Positions 8,297 to 14,501 of a stretch of DNA of 14,501 nucleotides are shown piece by piece. The DNA is from Mycoemilia scoparia. Taxonomy: Eukaryota; Kickxellomycota; Kickxellomycetes; Kickxellales; Kickxellaceae. The stretch lies in NCBI GenBank assembly GCA_027575805.1, contig JANBPU010000369.1, positions 1 through 14,501 of the forward strand, read 5' to 3'. The notes under the pieces were generated by a model. That model worked only from the letters and a program-made list of their open reading frames with translations, did not search any database and was not told the origin of the DNA. Each line of letters begins with the position of its first letter. The stretch's first letter is position 1. A program made the position numbers and the translations under genes.

Positions 8297-8964
8297 CGGA
8301 TGGTAACCTGGAAAAAATTCTAAACTTCACACTTAATCTTTTTATTAACTATTTTTTGTATAAATTATACTTTTGTTTTATACAATGATATATATATATT
8401 GTAATTATCAGTATTTATAAATCTGTATAGAGTTACTGGGTGTCATATTATCATGGACTGAACCTGTGAATAAGTCAGTCTATAAGGTGGTGTATAGCCT
8501 CTGACAAAGCAATCGAGTTTCCAATACATTTCTTTATGTGCCTGTAATTACTAAATGACTAGCATCAGTTAGATTTGGTGTTTGCCTTTCTTACCAATAT
8601 GGATCATAATTTTTGAAGGATAAACAATTATAGGGGCAATCCCAGCCAAATGGATGTCCAGTTTTACTAGTGAACTTTCACCCTTCAAAAATAATCACCC
8701 ATATTGTGTTGGATAAAATAGCTATTACTAAAAAATTGGTTTAGGCGCCAAAGCATTTATTTGTGCTTATGTAAACGTATACAAAAATGGTATATATTGG
8801 AATTATAATGTTATAATTTTTATATTATTGAGTAAATGCAATTTATACACATAAATTCTAGTTGATATCTTTACTAAGCAACAGCAAAATAATGTTTACA
8901 ATGCTATAAAATAAAATAAATCTAATCAATACTATTTTTACTAACTGTCATGGCGGCAGTATTA
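8297..8964. other. convergent intergenic region
   Basis: Two genes point toward each other across 668 AT-rich bases, so this holds both 3' ends. No further gene is seen. It contains a TA-rich run (about 8388-8400) and MITE-like copy 2 (8600-8701). Confidence 0.7.
8600..8701 (-). mobile_element. MITE-like inverted-repeat element, copy 2
   Basis: A 102-bp element with ends TGGATCATAATTTTTGAAGG and the complement of TGGGTGATTATTTTTGAAGG (18 of 22 end positions pair). Its interior ATTATAGGGGCA...CAGCCAAATG matches copy 1 in reverse complement, so it is inserted in the opposite orientation. The flanks share only TA, and the inverted symmetry runs outward to CAATATGG/CCATATTG. There is no coding sequence. 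Confidence 0.8.
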
Positions 8965-11013
8965 TTAGTACCTAGTCAATTTGTGAATGATATCCAGGCA
9001 TGCTTGAGGATTATCACCAGGCGTCATATGCCCCGCATTCAAAACAGTATAATGATTCAAATTCCCACCGCTCTGAAGGTATCCAGCCAAAAATGGTCTT
9101 TCTGCAAAATCATCCTCATCATCAGCATTAGGATCTTTAACACCATCCTTTAAATACCATTGTTGTCTTTTAGCAGCTTTAAATTGATCGCTCCCTTCCC
9201 ATTGCAATCGATTGATCCAAGCCGTATTGCCAACCACGCCATCACGGAAATCAAATTGTCCCTGATACAGCGTCACGCCATAACGTTCAATCAAGTGTGG
9301 ATAAAGTGGCATAGAAGATCTCATAATATCTTCCTTCAAATAATGACGTACACCAGGGTCCTTGAAGCTCTTGACATCATCCGGAACATTGAGAGACCTT
9401 TTAGTTGCAGCCGAATTTAGGAAATCGTTCATGATTTTTCTATTGTATTGGTGGTTGTTTCTGCGAATATCATACCAGTTAATGCTGCCGGTAACATTTC
9501 GGAAATAATCAAACATATCAAGACGAGCATCAGTAGCAGTTGCTAGCTGGTTGTGGATTGTTAGGTTTATGGCTCTGAACGCTAAAACGTCAATGGTATC
9601 AGCCTCATTCATTCCCAAAAGGCCGTTATAAAAACCTAAAGTACCATGAGCAGGCAGCTGCGAAAGTGGATCTACCCAGCTGTTTCCGACTGCCATTCCT
9701 TTGAAGTTAATGTATTTGTCGTCAGTGGATGCTAGTTTGTGGTTTTCTTGATCAATGTATGTTGCAATTCCAGGCACAAATCGTCCGCCATATGATTCTG
9801 AGGTTATGTAGAAATCGCGAGACCGGAGATGAGGATAGAGTTCAAAGAATTTTAGCATAAACGTGTGCATGTCTTTGCCTACGGCTCTCATGTTTGTGGG
9901 ATATCCGTTTATGAAATCTTTGGATGTGTCTTTGGGATCCAAACCAATAGATTCCCATATCGAAGAGAATGTCGATGAAGTATTTTGACGACTGTAAACT
10001 GTGGTGGGGGCAGGAAGGTTTGGGCTAAGGAATATTTGCCGAAGATTGTTGCTGTGAATACTACTATACTTCAAATCATAAGGATCGTCAGATCTTTTGC
10101 TCAATAGATGTTTGAATGGTTCCAAGTTCTTTGGCCATGGCTCGGGCATGTTTTCGGCAGCCATGCGAACTTGACGAACTACGTTTTCAATATGAGTCAT
10201 GTTAAATTTGGAGCCATCATCAACCTCTTCACCGGGAGATGACGATGTGTGTTTGTCATCCTTTGGTCTTCCGTTGACATCCATATCCACCTTCTCTTGA
10301 TTGGGACCAAAAAAGTCTTTTTTATAAGCTGGATGGACATAACTAAACCCGGTGCCAACTGGCTGATCAACAAAAAGAATGTCATACTCATTAGCCCAGG
10401 TGCTATTACGTCGAGATAACGTACCATCTTTGTGGACTTTAAGGGGGCCCATTTCGGTAAATAAGCCGATCATTGAAGTCGAGCCTGGGCCGCCCTGAAT
10501 CCATAACAACAACGGAGGATGTGGTGATGATTGGGCTTTAGATCCTCCTCCCCGACGACCACGGGTATTGTTGGTTGTAATGGCTGGAAAATACCAATAA
10601 AAAATTGAAGAGTGGCCTACATTCTTTCCTTCGGGGGTGTCCCATTCTCTGATCTTTATAAGACCCGCGTACTGCTCTAAAATGGGGGACTGGCCGGGCC
10701 TCATGGGTAGCCCATTTACTGGGTTGGGAAGACCAGTCGGAAATTTTACTCGCTGCTGTTGCTCACCATCATGGCCATCCATATTGTTATTGGCATTGTG
10801 GTGGGTGATGATGCTTTCGGGAATGGATATGGCATTTGAAAGCTGCACCAAAAACATGGTGACGGTGATGAGCGTCGTAATCACCAACAGCTTGGTTAGC
10901 TTTGAGGTCTGCATGAAGGGGTTTATCCAATACGCAAGGCAAGAATTGCTGTTTCTTTCGCTATGACAACTACAACAAGGTCCACCCGGCGGTCTAGAGG
11001 AAGGTATGCGCAT
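8965..11013 (-). CDS. secreted S10 serine carboxypeptidase with a large insertion
   Basis: This is a peptidase family S10 enzyme, which removes residues from peptide C-termini, normally in the vacuole or outside the cell. The triad is visible: S407 in TSESYGG (most members have GESYxG), D588 in GQFDFRDGVVGN and H662 in AGHMTPGDNP. The substrate-site motif WIQGGPG is at 171-177 and GTGFSY at 220-225. The motifs resemble the CPVL/vitellogenic-like branch more than Kex1. GTGFSY to the catalytic Ser spans about 185 residues where about 60 is usual; the extra part is hydrophilic, carries N-glycosylation sites and a dibasic KR at 306-307. The frame opens at residue 1, but Met34 (10914) gives a classical signal peptide (basic MQTSKLTK, core LLVITTLITVTMFLV, cleavage after SNA near 61) and fits the TATA spacing better. 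I prefer 8965-10914 as the functional frame. Several N-X-S/T sites support a secretory route. Confidence 0.92.
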   Translation of the reverse strand: MRIPSSRPPGGPCCSCHSERNSNSCLAYWINPFMQTSKLTKLLVITTLITVTMFLVQLSNAISIPESIITHHNANNNMDGHDGEQQQRVKFPTGLPNPVNGLPMRPGQSPILEQYAGLIKIREWDTPEGKNVGHSSIFYWYFPAITTNNTRGRRGGGSKAQSSPHPPLLLWIQGGPGSTSMIGLFTEMGPLKVHKDGTLSRRNSTWANEYDILFVDQPVGTGFSYVHPAYKKDFFGPNQEKVDMDVNGRPKDDKHTSSSPGEEVDDGSKFNMTHIENVVRQVRMAAENMPEPWPKNLEPFKHLLSKRSDDPYDLKYSSIHSNNLRQIFLSPNLPAPTTVYSRQNTSSTFSSIWESIGLDPKDTSKDFINGYPTNMRAVGKDMHTFMLKFFELYPHLRSRDFYITSESYGGRFVPGIATYIDQENHKLASTDDKYINFKGMAVGNSWVDPLSQLPAHGTLGFYNGLLGMNEADTIDVLAFRAINLTIHNQLATATDARLDMFDYFRNVTGSINWYDIRRNNHQYNRKIMNDFLNSAATKRSLNVPDDVKSFKDPGVRHYLKEDIMRSSMPLYPHLIERYGVTLYQGQFDFRDGVVGNTAWINRLQWEGSDQFKAAKRQQWYLKDGVKDPNADDEDDFAERPFLAGYLQSGGNLNHYTVLNAGHMTPGDNPQACLDIIHKLTRY

Positions 11014-11060
11014 AGAAGATTAAAGATAAATAAATAGCTCGAATGTCCTTTTGGATAGGT

Positions 11061-11067
11061 ATTTATA
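11061..11067 (-). promoter_or_regulatory. TATA box of the carboxypeptidase gene
   Basis: TATAAAT on the minus strand lies 54 bases before the ATG at 11013 but 153 bases before the ATG at 10914. The other clear TATA boxes here sit 115-145 bases from their start codons, so this favours the internal Met34 start. A CT-rich tract lies just upstream (about 11096-11130 read on the minus strand). Confidence 0.55.
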
Positions 11068-11639
11068 AGATGAAGTCTGTGTATGTATATCTGTTTGCAG
11101 AGAGCGAGAGATAGAGAGCAGCAGGAAGATGCGTGTTGCTTATTAAAGCCTGGAATTATAGTTTACAGAAAATACTATATAGAATAGCAGAGAAGTGTGG
11201 CCAAAAGAAAAATATCTATTTAGCTTATATTATTGTTTTGGGAGCTAACAAAAGGAGAGCCAAAGAGGTATGGGGACTGAAAGGCGGAATTATGTGGCTT
11301 AAGTGATGACGTTGATGAAGAATATTGTAAACATTCGGGTATTTAAATCATTGTTGAGTGTCCATGTTTGGATAGTTTGAATAAAAAATCAAAGTATGGA
11401 TGCTAAGAAATCTAATGACAAAAGAGGCAAAAGTGGGGAGGGCCGTTGTAAAAGAAAGGGACTGTAGCATGCTTGTGCTTTTTATGTGATGAAATATCAC
11501 TCGTGTTCAAATGTATTGTAGGCTAAAGTAGGTCCTCGCATTTTGGCGCATTTCTGCCTAGCATACATTCGGTCACTAGTGAAATCTTGCCATATACACA
11601 GTATAGAGAAGTTGAATGTATAATAGGCTGGATCTATGA

Positions 11640-11935
11640 TCTCCTCCTGAGTCACAGCGTTTCTACCTTTACAGCCCCCAGGGGCTATGAAATCTAATAT
11701 GCCCCCACGTCAGTAGAGGCGAGCAAAATGGCGAATCTCTAAGGCGGGCAATGGTGTTGTGGCGCAACAAAGATTTGGTGGGGGTAATGGCTGATGTTGA
11801 TTTGTTTTCTGCGGTGTAGATATTTCACACCTTGTCACTGACACTGATATGCTTGATTTTGAGTCCCAAGCTATCCTCCTCCTTTGTAATGTAGATTGCT
11901 GCCTGGTTGTCAATAAGGAACAATAGGATTGACAG
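11640..11935 (-). mobile_element. decayed Ty1/copia retrotransposon remnant (RNase H end and possible LTR start)
   Basis: Read on the minus strand, 11825-11935 encodes LIDNQAAIYITKEED followed by IKHISV. This resembles the conserved end of copia RNase H, normally of the form DNQ-A-I...AK...KHI-D-V with the final histidine motif after it. The frame stops soon after KHISV. Further on, a purine-rich GTGGGGGCA and TATTAGATTTCATAGCCCC resemble a polypurine tract and the first bases of a copia LTR. A TGAGTCA site (11648-11654) lies in the putative LTR. No gag, integrase or full reverse transcriptase was found. The piece is inactive and its left limit is uncertain. Confidence 0.5.
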
Positions 11936-12105
11936 TTCAAAGATAAGCCCCACAGGTATATGGCAGAATCTCCTTTGAGGGTGTACCAGAATAATACCCT
12001 GGATAATGACCAATAGTCTGTCAAGATTCGGCTAAAATGTAGGCCTGCTGGAGTCGAGATGTAATGATATGATGAGAATTCACAGGCGATTCAATCTAGA
12101 GTAGG

Positions 12106-12290
12106 TAGTGTTGTCCCCCCTGATTTTGGCCCAATCACTAACCATTTTATATGCAATCCTTGGGGACCCTTTAGGCCCAAAGCCCTTTGAAATCTGGCCT
12201 TTTAAGTTTATTATCCACACAAAAAATTGGAGGTCTGGATTATGGACTGGATCAATGATGATGACAGTCAAAGAACTTTCTCAGAACATT
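12106..12290. mobile_element. possible DNA-transposon end (Tc1/mariner-like look)
   Basis: The sequence TAGTGTTGTCCCCCCTGATT starts with TA and has the C-rich look of a Tc1/mariner terminal repeat. It is followed by more GC-balanced sequence (GGGGACCCTTTAGGCCC) unlike its AT-rich surroundings. No matching inverted end was found in the window, so it would be a fragment. The family label is from general resemblance only. Confidence 0.25.
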
Positions 12291-12373
12291 GCATGTTTCT
12301 AACACACTTGTATTTAAAAGGTGAGAGAAAAACAGCTAAAAAGGAACAGAGCAAAAGCATATAATATGAAATA

Positions 12374-12391
12374 ATATACACATGTGTATAT
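12374..12391. repeat. 18-bp perfect palindrome
   Basis: ATATACACATGTGTATAT is fully self-complementary and lies about 30 bases past the stop of the 12422-13516 gene. Its core ATACAC-NN-GTGTAT is shared with the palindrome at 6099-6116. Confidence 0.95.
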
Positions 12392-12421
12392 CAAATACTA
12401 TCATTATATTCAGTCACTATC

Positions 12422-13516
12422 TTAGGCTTGTTCAAAACCAATAATATCTCTAGGAATATTTTCAGCCATGAATCCGAAGGCAGTCAAGACATTCCTAACA
12501 GCAGTAAATTTCTCTTCATCTTTTAGTGTACAGTTTGTTTTCTCATGAATATACTTTGCCATGACAAACAAAGCCTTTTCATAAGTAGTTTTATCTTTTT
12601 CCAAGCATTCACAGATAGCATAATAGACCCCACTAGTCCAAATGATGATTTTCTTGAAATCTTCTTGAATAGATTTCATTTCAGTGCCTTCTAGTTTGTA
12701 GTCCTTCCGAACAAGAAGCTCATGGTTATGGGCAAGAAGACAAATAATCATGTCACAAGCATATACACAATCAAATGCATCAATTTCTTCAGAACCTTCT
12801 ACCATTTGCAAAAATTTGGAAGGGCCAAGAAGTACAATCAAAACACAATAGTGGATAAAAATCTCTGTGAAGTTTTTCCCTTGTATTTTTTTCCCATCAA
12901 TTAATTGATGGGAAAAACACCTCCAAGGAAGCTCACCCTGCTTAAGCTTAGGGACTGCTAAACCATAGAATGAATTGATCTTTTTTAATAAAGGTGCCTG
13001 ATTTGCAGCTTTTTCCTTATACCAAAGTTTTTGTTGAAAATTACTAAAGTTAGGTAAGTCCTGGACACTTTTAGTATTGAAAATTGTTGAAAGTATACCA
13101 CTCTCAAGAACTTTCATATAGGTCTGGTATTTTTCTGTATCCTGGCTACTTTTTTCTGTAGAATCTTCTCCAATGAGTAGAGCTGAAGCCACAGCACTTT
13201 CAGAGTCTTGTTGACCAGTTGAAACCAAAGTAGTGGGATCATTTTCAGCAGCTTGTAGAACTATCATGGGTAAAGTGGTAACCCCAAGAGGGTTGCATAG
13301 ACCTATCAGACTTGAGACAGGAGAGATAGAATCCTGGAGGCCAATTTGAGTTGATGCAGTGATATCCACAGTATGACCAAGACCTATTGAGGCTTCAATG
13401 GTAGCCTTCTTATGAACCTGTTGGCTATTTGAGGTTGAAGCAACATTACCAGAATGTCCACCAATACAAGAACCTGGCTCAAAGCCAGGTCCAGATGAAT
13501 ATTCTCTTTTCTTCAT
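12422..13516 (-). CDS. orphan 364-residue protein of unknown function
   Basis: I do not recognise this protein. The first 125 residues are S, T, Q and G-rich and probably disordered, starting MKKREYSSGPGFEPGSCIGG. The remaining 240 look folded and mainly helical, with a hydrophobic stretch IFIHYCVLIVLLG (219-231) and several cysteines (C200, C224, C250, C254, C259, C302, C304, C329). There is no signal peptide, zinc knuckle or catalytic motif that I can name. The hydrophobic stretch is too short and too flanked by polar helices to call a membrane anchor confidently. A TATA box 142 bases upstream and a CT-rich leader support this start and active transcription. The coding sequence is more AT-rich than the carboxypeptidase gene. 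It sits between transposon debris on one side and a MITE-like copy on the other, so a transposon-derived or lineage-specific gene is possible, but nothing in the protein proves it. Confidence 0.72.
   Translation of the reverse strand: MKKREYSSGPGFEPGSCIGGHSGNVASTSNSQQVHKKATIEASIGLGHTVDITASTQIGLQDSISPVSSLIGLCNPLGVTTLPMIVLQAAENDPTTLVSTGQQDSESAVASALLIGEDSTEKSSQDTEKYQTYMKVLESGILSTIFNTKSVQDLPNFSNFQQKLWYKEKAANQAPLLKKINSFYGLAVPKLKQGELPWRCFSHQLIDGKKIQGKNFTEIFIHYCVLIVLLGPSKFLQMVEGSEEIDAFDCVYACDMIICLLAHNHELLVRKDYKLEGTEMKSIQEDFKKIIIWTSGVYYAICECLEKDKTTYEKALFVMAKYIHEKTNCTLKDEEKFTAVRNVLTAFGFMAENIPRDIIGFEQA
12888..12917. repeat. 30-bp perfect palindrome inside a coding sequence
   Basis: Fifteen bases on each side of the centre at 12902/12903 are exactly complementary, with T5-CCC-ATCAATT as the left arm. 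It is translated in the orphan gene as the segment FSHQLIDGKK (201-210). There is no spacer, so single strands could form a near loop-less hairpin. Confidence 0.97.
13472..13490. repeat. hairpin at the start of the orphan gene
   Basis: ACCTGGCT and AGCCAGGT pair perfectly across a CAA loop. The site covers codons 9-15 of the minus-strand gene (GPGFEPG), so the mRNA would carry a strong hairpin about 26 bases after the start codon. Confidence 0.9.
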
Positions 13517-13650
13517 AATAAAGAGTAGAAGAAAAGTTGGATATGGGAGGGTGGGGGTAGGTATGAAAAGCTGAGAAGTGAAGTGGTAGAAAAATGATAA
13601 AGTGAATTCTAAAGATAAAAGATACTTGGATATGTGTGGAATTTACCCAA

Positions 13651-13658
13651 TATTTATA
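13651..13658 (-). promoter_or_regulatory. TATA box of the orphan gene
   Basis: GGTATAAATA on the minus strand lies 142 bases before the ATG at 13516. A long pyrimidine-rich leader follows (complement of about 13503-13600), a typical fungal initiator region. Confidence 0.6.
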
Positions 13659-13700
13659 CCATTCAATAAAGAGTGATTCTATAAGCAAACCTGTTGTAAT

Positions 13701-13790
13701 TTGTTAAAAAGCTATAGTGTAAATCCAAATTTACTATGATAACAAAAAAAACTGAAAATTTTACCAAAAGTAACAGTTTTTTGTTAAAAA
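13701..13790. repeat. AT-rich direct and inverted repeats upstream of the orphan gene
   Basis: The decamer TTGTTAAAAA occurs at 13701-13710 and again exactly 80 bases later at 13781-13790, with further partial likeness after each copy. Between them AACAAAAAAAACTG (13741-13754) and CAGTTTTTTGTT (13774-13785) form an imperfect inverted repeat. Base composition alone could give part of this. Confidence 0.6.
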
Positions 13791-14330
13791 ATATATAATG
13801 TGGATTTTGTTCAAAAGATAATAATCATCTTAATTGCCTTTATATGATATTTGGTCTACTTTTTTACAAAATTTTATTATAGTATTCATACTCTGAAGCT
13901 TATCTGTTGGCTTTAAAATATTCTTTTAGCATAATATTCAAAGGATTCCAATTTTAGTTTTTTTAAAATACTTGGATAATGGAGTGGCAACAAAATTGGT
14001 ATGGATTTTTAACAACTTTTCTGCCAGAACAAAAAGGCATATATTTTTGTAACAAAATTTTATTAGGAAATGGTACACTTCAAATGTTATGATCTATATG
14101 GGTAATAATTTTTGAAGGACACCTCCTTTTGGTGGCTGCCAATGATTATAAGCACAATTGCATCCAAGTGAGAGACTAACCCTTCAAAAATAGCTACCCA
14201 TATATCAAAAACTGAGCAAAATTGTACTATATCAAATGCCTCCATTTTTTGCACACATTCTCCATTAAACAAGCACTATCTTTTTGTAAAAATCTTTAAT
14301 CTGAAGAAAATTTCTGCAATTTTATAAAAA
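13791..14330. other. gene-free AT-rich stretch
   Basis: No coding region is supported. Apart from MITE-like copy 3 (14099-14200), I see only A and T-rich sequence. The short minus-strand frame over 14087-14272 is read through the MITE-like element and is not a gene. Confidence 0.6.
14099..14200 (-). mobile_element. MITE-like inverted-repeat element, copy 3
   Basis: A 102-bp element with ends TGGGTAATAATTTTTGAAGG and the complement of TGGGTAGCTATTTTTGAAGG. Its reverse complement matches copy 1 through GAAGGGTTAGTC and on into the CACTTGG (CATTTGG in copy 1) core, so it lies in the same orientation as copy 2. TATA flanks it on both sides. Confidence 0.8.
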
Positions 14331-14483
14331 CCCCATTGGGCCGTAGCCCACATGGTCCGTCCTGAATGATCCCAGATAGGATTATTCCATCCTGAACAAT
14401 TCAGGATCACCCTGAACAACTTTTAGTTGATCAGAGTGATTCTGAATCAATCATGATTAGAAGCTGAGGACTGCATTCCTCAT
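14331..14483. repeat. palindrome-rich repeat block at the window edge
   Basis: GC content rises abruptly at 14331. The block holds TGGGC-CGTA-GCCCA (14337-14350), ATCCTGAA-CAA-TTCAGGAT (14389-14407), repeats of the unit CCTGAA(C/T), an imperfect TTGATCAGA...TCTGAATCAA stem and TGAGGA...TCCTCA near the end. It may be the start of a transposable element that continues past the window, but no coding part is visible. Confidence 0.55.
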
Positions 14484-14501
14484 TTACCTTTTATTAGTTT
14501 A

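Larger units (their letters stand above)
11014..12421. other. gene-free stretch with transposon remnants
   Basis: About 1.4 kb lies between two minus-strand genes. The first 120 bases next to 11013 are the carboxypeptidase promoter. The middle holds a decayed copia-like 3' end (about 11640-11935), followed by a possible DNA-transposon end (from 12106). GC content rises in this part relative to the surrounding AT-rich DNA, in keeping with inserted material. An 18-bp palindrome (12374-12391) lies just past the stop of the orphan gene. Confidence 0.6.

Noticed and set aside
9160..10966. Plus-strand frames opposite the carboxypeptidase
   Set aside because: The minus strand has the S10 catalytic motifs in one long frame; the opposite frames are shadows.
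8965..11013. Calling the carboxypeptidase KEX1
   Set aside because: It lacks an evident C-terminal membrane anchor and acidic tail, and its GGPGST and GQFDFRDGVVGN motifs look closer to the CPVL-like branch.
12080..12302. Two opposite-strand 63-64-residue frames
   Set aside because: Each is short and mirrors the other; no recognisable domain. Treated as non-coding transposon debris.
12422..13516. Orphan protein as a viral nucleocapsid-like or retroelement Gag protein
   Set aside because: Helical composition alone suggested it; there is no zinc knuckle, no adjoining polymerase and no family motif that I can point to.
1..14501. tRNA, rRNA and CRISPR arrays
   Set aside because: No B-box-like GGTTCRANYCC with a matching acceptor stem, no conserved rRNA stretch and no regularly spaced direct repeats were seen by eye.

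Overview
The window is AT-rich eukaryotic nuclear DNA, most likely from a fungus. Genes stand alone with their own upstream regions. Clear TATAAA boxes lie a similar distance from four start codons, and CT-rich tracts precede the starts. Proteins carry poly-N, poly-Q and poly-A runs. The gene set (a Trf4-type poly(A) polymerase, a MARVEL-type membrane protein with a Q-rich tail, an S10 carboxypeptidase) fits a fungus. All five reading frames are long and almost or wholly intronless. I cannot name the species; an early-diverging (Mucoromycota or Zoopagomycota-like) fungus is a guess from composition and transposon remnants.

Layout: a (TAA)n microsatellite at the left edge (1-76); a gene-free stretch to 1066; a TRF4/PAPD5-like non-canonical poly(A) polymerase (1067-4417, +) with a possible last intron; a short inverted-repeat element (4814-4899); a four-helix MARVEL-like membrane protein (5194-5934, +); a 1.3-kb gene-free stretch with several perfect palindromes; an unrecognised disordered protein with a short GX3 glycine repeat (7256-8296, +); a second copy of the inverted-repeat element between convergent genes (8600-8701); a secreted S10 serine carboxypeptidase with a large insertion (8965-11013, -); a decayed Ty1/copia remnant and a possible DNA-transposon end (about 11640-12290); an orphan 364-residue protein with a good promoter (12422-13516, -); a third copy of the element (14099-14200); and a palindromic repeat block running toward the right edge.

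The genes do not look like a pathway: RNA surveillance, plasma-membrane organisation, extracellular or vacuolar proteolysis and two unknowns. The most notable non-genic signal is a compact, non-autonomous inverted-repeat (MITE-like) family, three copies in 9.4 kb, all between genes. Second is the set of perfect palindromes, including a 30-bp one inside the coding sequence of the orphan gene.
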